Notes under the pieces: model-generated
Told to the model about the DNA's origin: nothing
The model's input: only the letters and a program-made list of their open reading frames with translations
Database searches by the model: none
Made by a program: the position numbers and the translations under genes
Assembly (NCBI GenBank): GCA_024643255.1
Contig: JAHENF010000008.1
Location: 1 to 64,000, forward strand
Direction of reading: 5' to 3'
DNA length: 64,000 bases
Source: Ilumatobacteraceae bacterium
GTDB taxonomy: Bacteria > Actinomycetota > Acidimicrobiia > Acidimicrobiales > Ilumatobacteraceae
Shown: positions 44,687 to 53,705 of the stretch, in pieces
Layout: each line of letters opens with the position of its first letter
How positions within the stretch are numbered: the first letter of the stretch is position 1

Positions 44687-44968
44687 GTGGCGGGCTCGTC
44701 GTCCGCTCCGCTTCCTCCTCGCGCCTCGTCCGCCTCGTCGCTGGCGCTTCCCTCGCCGGCTGCCACATGTCTCGCTGCCCCACAGCCCACCCGCGGCGCA
44801 CGGCGTCGGTCTCGCAGCTGCGCACGATGGCGCGCGTCGACAGCGAACGGGTGGCGCCGGGGCACGTCCGGGACCGGCCGAAGGCCGCACGCCCGGCCGT
44901 GTGCCGGTGACAGGACCCGTGAGCGGTAGTGCCACGGCATTCGAAGCGACAGCTGCGAGACTGACGCC
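44687..44968. other. Intergenic region between eno and the FtsB-type gene
   Basis: In these 282 bp I see no gene with family resemblance and no long palindrome. The first part (44695-44760) is pyrimidine-rich on the plus strand (TCGTC/CGCCTC runs). It probably carries the promoter of the divisome gene. Confidence 0.4.
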
Positions 44969-45466
44969 GTGAGTCGCTCCCAGACCACCTCGATCCCGAG
45001 GCCGAAGCAGCAACCGAAGGCATCCGATGCCGGTCGGTCGCGTCTCGGCGACTTCACCCGGCCGATCCCGATCGACAAGCGGATTCTGCGGCGACCTCGC
45101 TGGGTGCTCTTCGGCGGTGCCTTCATCCTCGTCATCGGTGCCACGATCATCGCCGCGCTCTTCATCCTCCCGGTCCAGACCTGGATGGATCAGGACGTCG
45201 ACCTCGCACGACGCCAGGCAGAACTCGACGAACTCCAGAAGATCAACGGACAGCTCGCCGGCGAGGTCGACAGGCTGCAGACCGATGACGGCATCCGTGA
45301 GGCCGCCCGCGAGGAGATCGGCTTCGTCGAGGCGGGCGATCAGCGCTCCACGATTCTTCCGTTGCCGCCGCTTCCGAGCGACCTTCCCGCCGGGTGGCCG
45401 TACAACGTGGTCACCGGCATCCTCGCTGCACGCACGGCTGGTCCCGCGCCGGTCGCTGCCGACTAG
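44969..45466 (+). CDS. FtsB/DivIC-type septum formation initiator
   Basis: This bitopic divisome protein has 165 residues from GTG 44969. A basic cytoplasmic N-terminus (~45 residues) precedes one membrane span (WVLFGGAFILVIGATIIAALFIL, about 45-67). A coiled coil follows (about 75-105: DLARRQAELDELQKINGQLAGEVDRL), then the conserved IREAAREEIGFVEAGDQRSTILPLP block. FtsB links FtsL and FtsQ and activates septal wall synthesis. Its position after eno is that of M. tuberculosis Rv1024. The Pro-rich C-terminus is less conserved. Confidence 0.9.
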   Translation: MSRSQTTSIPRPKQQPKASDAGRSRLGDFTRPIPIDKRILRRPRWVLFGGAFILVIGATIIAALFILPVQTWMDQDVDLARRQAELDELQKINGQLAGEVDRLQTDDGIREAAREEIGFVEAGDQRSTILPLPPLPSDLPAGWPYNVVTGILAARTAGPAPVAAD

Positions 45467-45525
45467 GTTTCCCACCAACAGCACCACCGATGCGGTGGCG
45501 CGAACAACGGGGTGAAGGAGAGCAC

Positions 45526-47859
45526 GTGGCCGGCAGCATTCTCGGAACCAGGGTCCAGCGCAAGGAGGACCCGAAGTTCCTCACGACGGGTGGGGTGTAC
45601 GTCGACGACATGACCGAGGAACTGCTCGAGGGCGCCCTGCACGTGGTCTATGCCCGCTCCGCGGCGGCCCACGGCACGATCCTGTCGATCGACGTCGACG
45701 GCGCGAAGGACATGCCCGGCGTCGTCGGCGTGTTCACGGCCGAATCGATGGGCCTCGAGCAGGTGCCGTCGGCCTTCAACCCGATGGTGTCGCGCACATT
45801 GCTCGCGAGCGGCAAGGTCCGCTACGTCGGCGAGCCGGTCGTCGCCATCGTCGCCGAGACCGCCACCCAGGCCACCGACGCCGCCGAGATGGTCTTCGTC
45901 GATGTCGACTTCCTCCCCGCGCTCGTCGACATCGAGGCCGCTGCGGCGTCGGAGACCCTGATCTACGAAGGCGCCGGCTCGAATGTCGTCTTCGACACGA
46001 CCGCACTCGGCATGCCGGAGAACACGCCGACCGACCAGTACTTCGCCGATTGCGAGGTCGTGGTCAGTGGCCGCTTCCTCAACCAGCGCGTCGCTCCCTG
46101 CCCCCTCGAGGTGCGCGGGGCAGCAGCGACGTGGGTCGACGGGCGGCTCTACCAGTGGATCTCGACCCAACACGCCCAGGGCCTCAAGGCCGGCATCGCG
46201 GCCGCGAACGGGATCGACGGCGACGCGGTTCGCGTGATCACGCCGGACGTGGGTGGGGCCTTCGGCGCCAAGATCGGCGCGTATCCCGAGGAGTTGCTCC
46301 TCGGCCCGCTCTCGAAAGCGGTCGGGCGACCGGTGCGCTGGCGCGAGACCCGCAGCGAATCGATGATGGCGCTCGGTCACGGTCGGGCCCAGCTCCAGTA
46401 CGTCACGATCGGCGGCACCCGCGCCGGCAAGGTGACGCACTACCAGATGCAGCTGTTCCAGGACGCGGGCGGGTTCATGGAGGTCGGCGGCGTGCTCGGC
46501 TTCGCGATGACCAGGCCGATGGCATCGGCCGTGTACGACATCGCCAACATCGAATGTCGCGCCACCACCGTGGTCACCAACACCACGCCGACCGTCGCGT
46601 ATCGGGGCGCCGGCCGGCCCGAAGCGACCGCCGCGGCCGAACGGGCGATGGACCTGTTCGCTGCCGAAATCGGCATGGACCCCGTCGAGGTGCGGCGCAA
46701 GAACCTCATCGGGAAGTTCATGGAGCCGCACACCACTGCGATCGGCCAGACCTACGACGTCGGCGATTTCGAGGGCGCGCTCGACAAGGTGCTCGCTGCC
46801 GCCGATTACGCCGAGCTGCGCGCAGAACAGGCTCGGCGCCGCGAGGCCGGCGCCGACAAGCAACTCGGCATCGGTGTGAGCGTCTATGTCGAGATCACCG
46901 GTGGCGTCGACCCCATGGGCGAGGCCGCGAAGATCGAGGTGCAAGACGACGGTTCGGCACTCGTGTACACCGGCACGTCACCACACGGTCAGGGTCACGA
47001 CACGTCGTGGTCGATGATCGCCAGCGACCAGACCGGCATCCCGATCGACAAGATCACGTTGATCTGGGGCGACACCGACCTCGTCCCCGAAGGGGGCGGC
47101 ACGATGGGATCGCGGTCGCTGCAGGTCGGCGGAGCTGCCGTCAACAAGGCGTCGATCGAGTTGGTCGAGATGGCCCGCAACCTCGCCGCCTCGGTGCTCG
47201 AAGCCGACGAGGGCGACATCGTTCTCGACAAGGACAACGGCACGTTCCACGTCGCCGGTACGCCGGCGGTCGGCAAGAGCTGGGCCGAGTTGGCCGTCGC
47301 AGCGAAGACCCATCAGGGATTCGGGCGCATCGCCGTCGATCTCGAGGGCAACCATGCTCCGAGCCTCGGCGTCGACACGCGATTCGACGCAGGTCAGCCG
47401 ACATTCCCGTTCGGTGCCCACGTGAGCGTTGTCGAGGTCGACACCGGCACCGGTCACGTGAAGCACTTGCGCCAGATCGCCTGCGACGACGCCGGTCGCG
47501 TCGTCAACCCGATGTTGCTCGAGGGCCAGATCCACGGCGGCATCGCCCAGGGCACCGCACAGGCGTTGCTCGAAGAGGTCCGCTACGACGACGACGGCAA
47601 CCCGATCACGTCCAACCTCGCCGAGTACGGCATGATCTCGGCCGCCGAGCTGCCCAGCTTCGAGGTGATCCACATGGAGACGCCGACGTTCGTCAACCCG
47701 CTCGGCGCCAAGGGGATCGGTGAATCGGGCACGATCGGTTCGACGCCGGCGGTGCAGTCCGCCGTGATCGACGCGCTCGCGCACCTCGGCGTCCGTCACA
47801 TCGACATGCCCGCCACCGCCGAAAAGGTCTGGCGCTCCATCCAAACCGCCACCAGTTGA
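45526..47859 (+). CDS. Orphan form-II CoxL-like molybdenum hydroxylase large subunit
   Basis: The frame is open upstream, but GTG 45526 with AAGGAG 5 nt before it gives VAGSILGTRVQRKEDPKFLTTGGVYVDD (777 aa). It belongs to the xanthine oxidase / CO dehydrogenase large-subunit family binding Mo-cytosine dinucleotide. Key residues are VGGAFGAKIGAYPEE, the form-II active-site loop AYRGAGR (358-364) rather than the form-I AYxCSFR, TGTSPHGQGHDTSW, GTMGSRSLQVGG, and the C-terminal GIGESGTIG with the catalytic Glu. No small or FAD subunit adjoins it. It could borrow those from the complete operon at 50.8-54.5 kb. The substrate is unknown; form-II enzymes may not oxidise CO. Confidence 0.9.
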   Translation: MAGSILGTRVQRKEDPKFLTTGGVYVDDMTEELLEGALHVVYARSAAAHGTILSIDVDGAKDMPGVVGVFTAESMGLEQVPSAFNPMVSRTLLASGKVRYVGEPVVAIVAETATQATDAAEMVFVDVDFLPALVDIEAAAASETLIYEGAGSNVVFDTTALGMPENTPTDQYFADCEVVVSGRFLNQRVAPCPLEVRGAAATWVDGRLYQWISTQHAQGLKAGIAAANGIDGDAVRVITPDVGGAFGAKIGAYPEELLLGPLSKAVGRPVRWRETRSESMMALGHGRAQLQYVTIGGTRAGKVTHYQMQLFQDAGGFMEVGGVLGFAMTRPMASAVYDIANIECRATTVVTNTTPTVAYRGAGRPEATAAAERAMDLFAAEIGMDPVEVRRKNLIGKFMEPHTTAIGQTYDVGDFEGALDKVLAAADYAELRAEQARRREAGADKQLGIGVSVYVEITGGVDPMGEAAKIEVQDDGSALVYTGTSPHGQGHDTSWSMIASDQTGIPIDKITLIWGDTDLVPEGGGTMGSRSLQVGGAAVNKASIELVEMARNLAASVLEADEGDIVLDKDNGTFHVAGTPAVGKSWAELAVAAKTHQGFGRIAVDLEGNHAPSLGVDTRFDAGQPTFPFGAHVSVVEVDTGTGHVKHLRQIACDDAGRVVNPMLLEGQIHGGIAQGTAQALLEEVRYDDDGNPITSNLAEYGMISAAELPSFEVIHMETPTFVNPLGAKGIGESGTIGSTPAVQSAVIDALAHLGVRHIDMPATAEKVWRSIQTATS

Positions 47860-47891
47860 ATGCGACGCGGGGTCTGACCCGCGTCGCATTC
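47858..47891 (+). terminator. GGGTC-core palindrome after the orphan CoxL-like gene
   Basis: GAATGCGACGCGGGGTC and GACCCGCGTCGCATTC form a 16-bp stem with one bulged G. The first base overlaps the stop codon. The HD-domain gene starts 20 bp later on the same strand. Confidence 0.65.
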
Positions 47892-47910
47892 GACGTCACG
47901 AGGAGATCAC

Positions 47911-48486
47911 ATGACCGAACTGGCCGACCACGAGACCACGGCGCATCCCCGCGCGACATTCACGAGCTTCGAGGAGTCGACGGCCGAGGACTGGGCGATC
48001 ATCACCCCACAGCTGGCGATCACGCAGTCGTTCGTCGCCGACCGGGTCATCGGGCTGATGCGCGATCTCGAGTTCGACCACGGCGGTTTCCCGGTCAACC
48101 GTCTCGAGCACAGCCTGCAGACCGCGACCCGTGCCGAACGCGACGGCCGCGACGACGAGTACGTGCTGTGCGCGCTCCTGCACGACATCGGTGACACCCT
48201 GAGCCCGTACAGCCACCCCGACATCGCCGCGGGCATCCTCAAGCCGTTCGTGTCGGAGGCCAACCACTTCATGGTGAAGAACCACGGCGTGTTCCAGGGC
48301 TACTACTTCTGGCACCACATCGGCGGCGACAAGGACGCCCGCGAGCAGTTCCGCGACTCGGAATTCTTCGAGCACACCGAGGAATTCTGCGCCAAGTACG
48401 ACCAGACCGCATTCGACGCCGACTACGACAGCAATCCGCTCGAGCACTACGAGCCGCTCATCCGCACCATCCTGCGCAGCCGCTGA
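47911..48486 (+). CDS. HD-domain protein (PhnZ/MIOX-like tentative)
   Basis: The 191-residue protein has HD-superfamily metal ligands in NRLEHSLQTATRAERDG (His about 66) and YVLCALLHDIGDTLSPYSH (HD about 91-92). Further His residues lie in EANHFMVKNHG and FWHHIGG, and an Asp in YDQTAFDADYD. The LEHSLQTA...LLHDIGD arrangement is like that of the PhnZ/TmpB/MIOX mixed-valent diiron oxygenases, but plain phosphohydrolase activity is equally possible. RBS GAGGAG lies 6 nt before the ATG. It is placed between the two molybdenum-enzyme loci. Confidence 0.75.
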   Translation: MTELADHETTAHPRATFTSFEESTAEDWAIITPQLAITQSFVADRVIGLMRDLEFDHGGFPVNRLEHSLQTATRAERDGRDDEYVLCALLHDIGDTLSPYSHPDIAAGILKPFVSEANHFMVKNHGVFQGYYFWHHIGGDKDAREQFRDSEFFEHTEEFCAKYDQTAFDADYDSNPLEHYEPLIRTILRSR

Positions 48487-48572
48487 CCGTTGCGGCGCGA
48501 ACCCGTCCCCAGGGCTCGGCGCGCCGACGGAGTACCGCTGGTCGCGGGCACCAGCGGGCTACCGTCGCCAGC

Positions 48573-49565
48573 GTGAACTACAGCCCCATCGGCCGGCTCC
48601 AGCGAGCGATCGCCATGGTGCTGGCCGTCATGGTGATCGGCACGATCGGTTACCTGCTGTTCGGGTTGTCGTTCACCGACGCGGTGTACCAGACGGTCAC
48701 CACCGTCACCACCGTCGGGTTCCGCGAACTCAAGAACTTCACCGTCGCGGAGCAGTGGTTCACCATCTTCATCATCGTCGTCGGCGTGTCGACGGTGCTG
48801 TACACCTTCACCCTCGCCGTCCAGGTCGTCGTCGACGGACAACTGCGGGACTTCGTCGGGAGGCGATTCATGGATCGAGAGATCAGCAAACTCAGCGGGC
48901 ACACGATCGTGTGCGGGTGGGGACGCGTCGGCCGAGCGGTCGCGGAGGATCTCGCCGATGCCGGCCACGCCGTCGTCGTCGTCGATCTCGACCCCGACCG
49001 ACTCGCGGCTGTCCCCTTCCCCACCGTCGTGGGCGACGCAACGCTCGACAGCACCCTGCGCAGCGCGGGGCTCGAACGCGCCGGAGCGCTCATCGCCGCG
49101 CTCGAAGGTGACGCCGAGAACCTCTTCGTCACACTGTCCGCCCGGGCGATCATGCCCGAACTGTTCATCGTCGCGCGCGCCCGCCAGGACGAGAGCGTTC
49201 CCAAGCTCGCCAACGCCGGAGCCGATCGAGTGGTCAACCCGCAGGAACTCGGTGCGGCCCGGATGGCGTCGTTCGTCGCGAGACCTCATGTCGCGGAGTT
49301 CGTCGACGTGGTGATGCACGAACGCTCCCTCGAGTTCCGCATGCAGGAATTCGCCGTCCCCGAGCGCTCGTCGCTGGCGGGCGTGACGCTGCGCGACGCC
49401 GACCTGCGCAAGCAGACGGGCGTCCTCATCCTTGCCCTGCGGCGCGTCGACGGATCGTTCACCACCAACCCCGATCCGGACCTGGTGATCGAACCGCACC
49501 AGGTCCTGATCGCCGTCGGCACCGACGACGACATCGCCCGCCTCGATGAGCTGATCACGCGATGA
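48573..49565 (+). CDS. Two-helix potassium channel with RCK (TrkA-N/C) domains
   Basis: The 330-residue protein starts with TM1 (AIAMVLAVMVIGTIGYLLFGL, about 12-32), a pore helix and the selectivity filter TTVGFRE (46-52), and then TM2 (WFTIFIIVVGVSTVLYTFTLAVQ). A TrkA-N RCK domain (about 110-225) begins HTIVCGWGRVGRAVAEDL, with acidic ligand VVVVDLD. A TrkA-C domain (about 245-328) ends the protein. The canonical filter TVGYG reads TVGFR here. It likely mediates K+ flux gated by NAD(H) or another ligand. ATGA overlap couples it to the HAD gene that follows. Confidence 0.88.
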   Translation: MNYSPIGRLQRAIAMVLAVMVIGTIGYLLFGLSFTDAVYQTVTTVTTVGFRELKNFTVAEQWFTIFIIVVGVSTVLYTFTLAVQVVVDGQLRDFVGRRFMDREISKLSGHTIVCGWGRVGRAVAEDLADAGHAVVVVDLDPDRLAAVPFPTVVGDATLDSTLRSAGLERAGALIAALEGDAENLFVTLSARAIMPELFIVARARQDESVPKLANAGADRVVNPQELGAARMASFVARPHVAEFVDVVMHERSLEFRMQEFAVPERSSLAGVTLRDADLRKQTGVLILALRRVDGSFTTNPDPDLVIEPHQVLIAVGTDDDIARLDELITR

Positions 49566-50233
49566 CCCACGTCCTGCTCGACCTCGACGGCACGCTGTCC
49601 GACTCGTCGCTGGGCATTGCCCGCTCGCTGCGACACGCGTTCACGACGTGTGGATACGAGGCACCGACCGACGAACAGGTCAGAGCGGTCATCGGACCGC
49701 CGTTCGAACTCAGCTTCCCCACGCTCGGCATACCGACCGAGGACATCGAGCGCGTCGTCGCGGTCTACCGCGAGCGCTACGAGGACGTCGGATTGTTCGA
49801 GAACGAGGTCTATCCCGGCATCGCCGCGATGCTCGACGAGCTCAGCGCGGCCGGCTTCGTGCTGTCGTTGGCGACTGCGAAGCCACAGTCGACCGCGATC
49901 CGCATCGTCGAGCACTTCGGATTCTCCGACCACTTCACCGTGCAGGCGGGGGCCACGATGGAGGTCGGGTCGGGGCGACGAACCAAGGCCGACGTGATCA
50001 CCTACGCGCTGTGCGAACTCGGCATCGCCGCGACCCCCGACGCGCTGTCGCGTGTGATCATGATCGGCGACCGCGACCACGACGTCGAGGGTGCACGCGA
50101 GAACGGCATCGGCTGCATCGGCGTCACCTGGGGGTTCGGATCGGCCGACGAACTCAACTCGGCGGGCGCCGTCGCATTGGTCCACTCGCCCGCCGAAGTT
50201 GCCGGCGCCGTTGCGGCGACGTACCGTTCCTGA
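49562..50233 (+). CDS. HAD hydrolase, phosphoglycolate phosphatase-like (Gph/PpaX group)
   Basis: The 223-residue protein has motif I LLDLDGTLSDSSLGI (5-19), a helical cap (FTTCGYEAPTDEQVRAVIGPP), motif II LATAKP (about 101-106), motif III Lys in GRRTKADVI, and motif IV MIGDRDHDVEGARENGIGCIGVTWGFGS (about 163-190). This is the class IA pattern of phosphoglycolate phosphatase and pyrophosphatase PpaX; the exact substrate cannot be told. It is translationally coupled to the K+ channel gene. Confidence 0.88.
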   Translation: MTHVLLDLDGTLSDSSLGIARSLRHAFTTCGYEAPTDEQVRAVIGPPFELSFPTLGIPTEDIERVVAVYRERYEDVGLFENEVYPGIAAMLDELSAAGFVLSLATAKPQSTAIRIVEHFGFSDHFTVQAGATMEVGSGRRTKADVITYALCELGIAATPDALSRVIMIGDRDHDVEGARENGIGCIGVTWGFGSADELNSAGAVALVHSPAEVAGAVAATYRS

Positions 50234-50238
50234 CGGCC

Positions 50239-50655
50239 ATGAGCACCACCGCCGATCGTTCCCCCGTCACACCGGCCAACGCCGCTGCAATCGCCCCGTC
50301 GACCTCGTCGGCCGACCGCTTCATGCGCAGCGTCCTGCGGCTTCCAGAAGGCCAGACATCGACGGCCGCTGAAGCCCGATCGGCATTCCAGAAGTCGCTG
50401 TTCATCAGCACGTGCCGATGCACGCTGATGTACATCGTGTTCCCGTTCGTCCTGCCGGCGGTCGGGATCGCACGCGGTGTCGGACCGATCATCGGTGTCG
50501 CCATCGGGTTGCTCGCGATCGTCTCGATCACCTACAGCATCCGCCGCTTCTGGCGAGCGAACCACTCGAAGCGGTGGCACTACACGATCTTCGGGCTCAC
50601 CATCATCGGGTTCCTGATCTTCCTCGCGATCAAGGACATCGCCAGCATCACCTGA
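50239..50655 (+). CDS. Small membrane protein, unknown
   Basis: ATG 50239 is 6 bp after the HAD stop. The 138-residue protein has a Ser/Thr/Ala-rich cytoplasmic start (~50 residues) and three hydrophobic helices (SLFISTCRCTLMYIVFPFVL, GPIIGVAIGLLAIVSITYSI, YTIFGLTIIGFLIFLAI). A basic loop lies between helices two and three (RRFWRANHSKRWH). Similar short proteins are common and uncharacterised in actinobacteria. It is probably cotranscribed with the channel and HAD genes. Confidence 0.75.
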   Translation: MSTTADRSPVTPANAAAIAPSTSSADRFMRSVLRLPEGQTSTAAEARSAFQKSLFISTCRCTLMYIVFPFVLPAVGIARGVGPIIGVAIGLLAIVSITYSIRRFWRANHSKRWHYTIFGLTIIGFLIFLAIKDIASIT

Positions 50656-50782
50656 GTTCGGTCCCTCGACGACCGGGCCGTTTCGCCCTCGGTTGCGAGG
50701 AGGGTCGCCGGATGGTGCATGATGTGGATTCGGGCCTCGAGCCGGGGCGCCGACATCACACACGAGCGACTTGGGGGCACCA

Positions 50783-51247
50783 GTGGAGATCACCGTCACG
50801 GTCAACGGCACACCGCAGACGCACGATGTGGAGCCACGCCTGCTCCTCGTGCAGTACATCCGCGAAGTCGTGGGCCTCACCGGCACCAACATCGGCTGCG
50901 ACACGTCGTCGTGCGGCGCCTGTTCGCTGCACCTGAACGGTGAGGCGGTCAAGAGCTGCACGGTGTTGGCGGTCCAGGCCGATGGCCAGGACATCCGCAC
51001 GATCGAGGGCATGGCGGCCGCCGACGGCACGCTGCACCCGATGCAGCAGGCCTTCATGGAGAACCATGGCCTGCAATGCGGGTACTGCACGCCCGGCATG
51101 GTGATGGCTGCGACGAGCCTGCTCCAGGAGAACCCGAACCCGACCGAGGAGGATGTCCGACTCGGTCTCGAGGGCAACCTGTGCCGCTGCACGGGCTACC
51201 ACAACATCGTGAAGTCGGTGCTCGCCGCTGCCTCGGCGAACGCCTGA
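50783..51247 (+). CDS. Molybdenum hydroxylase small subunit, [2Fe-2S] (CoxS-like)
   Basis: A TTG at 50771 opens the frame, but GTG 50783 with GGGGG about 6 nt upstream gives the natural start [12 protein letters not shown] (154 aa). The N-terminal plant-ferredoxin cluster ligands are C39, C44, C47 and C59 ([12 protein letters not shown]...SC). The C-terminal helical domain holds the second cluster in [14 protein letters not shown] and [11 protein letters not shown]. It passes electrons from the Mo site to FAD. It is first in a small-large-medium operon, with 46 bp to the large subunit. Confidence 0.93.
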   Translation: MEITVTVNGTPQTHDVEPRLLLVQYIREVVGLTGTNIGCDTSSCGACSLHLNGEAVKSCTVLAVQADGQDIRTIEGMAAADGTLHPMQQAFMENHGLQCGYCTPGMVMAATSLLQENPNPTEEDVRLGLEGNLCRCTGYHNIVKSVLAAASANA

Positions 51248-51293
51248 GCGCACGACGTCACACCGTGACGCCCGACTGGATGGGGGTCCAGCA

Positions 51294-53705
51294 ATGACCA
51301 TGACAGACGCACCAACCGCCACCAGCGTGATCGGCCAACGGCTGCTCCGCAAGGAAGACCCGGTCTTGTTGACCGGCGAGGCCGTGTTCGCCAATGACAT
51401 GAAGGTGCCCGGGGCGCTCCACATGGCGGTGCTGCGCAGCCCGTACGCCAGCGCCACCATCGTGTCGATCGACACCTCGGCTGCCGCGGCGATGCCCGGC
51501 GTGCGTGCGGTGTACACCGGCGCCGACCTCGCCGAGCAGTGGGCCGCGCCCATGCCGTGCGCCTGGGCTGTCACCGAGGACATGCTCAACCCGCCGCACC
51601 ATCCGATCGCCATCGACGCCGTGCACTACGTCGGTGACGGCGTCGCCGTCGTGCTCGCCGACAGTGACGCGATCGCGCACGACGCGATCGAGGCGATCGA
51701 TGTCGAGTACGACTCGCGCGAACCGATCATCGACCTCGACGACGCCCTCTCCGACCGGGTGCTGGTCCACCCCGATCTCGGCACGAACTCGTCGTACACG
51801 TGGAATCTCCTCATCGAGGAGACCGACGGTGCCGTCCAGAAGGCATTCGACGAGGCGGCGTACACGGTCAGCGAACGATACGTCCAGCAGCGACTGATCC
51901 CGATGGCGATGGAGCCACGGGCCGTCGTGTCGATCCCCCAACCGTTCGGCGGCGACCTGACGCTGTACACCTCCACCCAGATTCCCCACGTCCTCAAGGT
52001 GATGATCGCCGTCACGCTCGGCGTGCCCGAGCATCAGCTCCGGGTGATCGCCCCAGCCGTGGGTGGCGGGTTCGGCTCGAAGCTCGACGTCTACGCCGAG
52101 GAACTGCTCTGTGTCGCGCTGTCGCGCAAGCACGGTGTTCCGGTGCGGTGGAACGAGACCCGTTCGGAGAACACCGTCGCCACGATCCAGGGGCGCGGCC
52201 AGATCCAGCACATGGAACTCGCCGCCGACGCCGACGGCAAGCTGACGGCCATGCGCGTGCGGCTCACCGCCGACATGGGTGCCTACATGCAGCTCATCAC
52301 GCCCGGCATCCCGCTGCTCGGTGCGTTTCTGTATGCCGGCGTGTACGACCTTCCGAAGGCGTACGACTTCTCGTGCACCGGCGTGTTCACGAACCTCACC
52401 CCGACCGACGCATACCGCGGCGCCGGGCGACCCGAGGCGACGTACGCCATCGAACGCGCGATGGACGCGCTCGCGGCCGTCGTGGGCCTCGACCCGCTCG
52501 AATTCCGGCGACGCAACTTCATCCGCAAGGAGCAGTTCCCGTACGAAGCCTGCACGGGGCTGACCTACGACTCGGGCGACCACGACGCCGCTGCCACCAT
52601 CGCCGCCGACATGATCGACTACGCCGGGGTGCGCGCCCGCCAGGCCGAGCAGAACGTCGACGGCGCAACCAAGCGACTCGGGCTCGGCGTGTCGACCTAC
52701 TTCGAGATGTGCGGCCTCGCGCCATCACGGGTGCTCGCCTCGCTCAACTACTCAGCGGGCGGCTGGGAAGCAGCGACGGTACGCATCCTGCCGACCTCCA
52801 AGGTCCAGGTCGTCACCGGTACGTCACCGCATGGCCAGGGCCACGAGACGTCGTGGTCGATGATCGTTGCCGACAAGCTCGGCATCGACCCCGCCGACGT
52901 CGACGTGTTGCACTCCGATACCACCATCGCCCCGCTCGGCATGGACACCTACGGATCGCGTTCGCTGCCCGTCGGCGGCGTCGCCGTGGGCATGGCCTGC
53001 GACAAGGTGATCGACAAGGCCAAGCAGATCGCCGCCCACCAGATGGAGGCGAACGTCGACGACCTCGAATTCACCGGCGGGGTGTTCCGCGTCGCCGGAT
53101 CGCCCGACAAGGAGATGCCGCTCGCGGCGATCGCCTTCGAGGCCTTCACCGCCCACAACCTGCCCGATGGACTCGAACCCAACCTCGAGGCGCAGGTGAC
53201 CTACGATCCGCCGAACTTCTCGTGGCCGTTCGGCACGCACATGTGTCTCGTCGAGGTCGACATCGAGACCGGGGCCATCGAGGTGCTGCAGTACGTCGCT
53301 GTCGACGACTGCGGCAACCAGGTCAACCCGATGATCGTCGAGGGCCAGGTGCACGGCGGCGTCGTCCAGGGCCTTGCGCAGGCATTGTTCGAGGGAGCCG
53401 ACCACGACGCCGACGGCAACCTGCGCACTTCGACCCTCGCCGACTACCTCGTGCCCGCGGCGAGCGACGTTCCGTCGATCACCACGGGCCGCTCGGTCAC
53501 ACCCTCGCCCACGAACCCGCTCGGCGTGAAGGGTGTCGGTGAGGCCGGCACCATCGGAGCGGCGCCCGCTGTGATGAACGCCATCGTCGACGCACTCTCG
53601 GGCCTCGGGGTCCATGACGTGTCGATGCCTGCCAGTCCGAACACGGTGTGGAACGCCATCCATGCCGCACAATCCACCACCAGCCCCAACGGAGGCCCCC
53701 AGTGA
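51294..53705 (+). CDS. Form-II CoxL-like molybdenum hydroxylase large subunit
   Basis: This 803-residue catalytic subunit starts IGQRLLRKEDPVLLTGEAVFANDM after a short leader. It has VGGGFGSKLDVYAEE, the form-II loop AYRGAGR (373-379), TGTSPHGQGHETSW, DTYGSRSLPVGG and the C-terminal GVGEAGTIG with the catalytic Glu. The Cys of the form-I CO dehydrogenase active loop is absent. It belongs to the same subfamily as the orphan at 45526, but the two are clearly diverged. The 3' end overlaps the FAD subunit start by 4 bp. Substrates of form-II enzymes are uncertain (aldehydes, N-heterocycles or CO). Confidence 0.93.
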   Translation: MTMTDAPTATSVIGQRLLRKEDPVLLTGEAVFANDMKVPGALHMAVLRSPYASATIVSIDTSAAAAMPGVRAVYTGADLAEQWAAPMPCAWAVTEDMLNPPHHPIAIDAVHYVGDGVAVVLADSDAIAHDAIEAIDVEYDSREPIIDLDDALSDRVLVHPDLGTNSSYTWNLLIEETDGAVQKAFDEAAYTVSERYVQQRLIPMAMEPRAVVSIPQPFGGDLTLYTSTQIPHVLKVMIAVTLGVPEHQLRVIAPAVGGGFGSKLDVYAEELLCVALSRKHGVPVRWNETRSENTVATIQGRGQIQHMELAADADGKLTAMRVRLTADMGAYMQLITPGIPLLGAFLYAGVYDLPKAYDFSCTGVFTNLTPTDAYRGAGRPEATYAIERAMDALAAVVGLDPLEFRRRNFIRKEQFPYEACTGLTYDSGDHDAAATIAADMIDYAGVRARQAEQNVDGATKRLGLGVSTYFEMCGLAPSRVLASLNYSAGGWEAATVRILPTSKVQVVTGTSPHGQGHETSWSMIVADKLGIDPADVDVLHSDTTIAPLGMDTYGSRSLPVGGVAVGMACDKVIDKAKQIAAHQMEANVDDLEFTGGVFRVAGSPDKEMPLAAIAFEAFTAHNLPDGLEPNLEAQVTYDPPNFSWPFGTHMCLVEVDIETGAIEVLQYVAVDDCGNQVNPMIVEGQVHGGVVQGLAQALFEGADHDADGNLRTSTLADYLVPAASDVPSITTGRSVTPSPTNPLGVKGVGEAGTIGAAPAVMNAIVDALSGLGVHDVSMPASPNTVWNAIHAAQSTTSPNGGPQ

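Noticed and set aside
44687-44968. A small gene between eno and the FtsB-type gene
   Set aside because: Open frames exist on both strands, but they are Arg/Ser-rich, lack an RBS and show no family resemblance.
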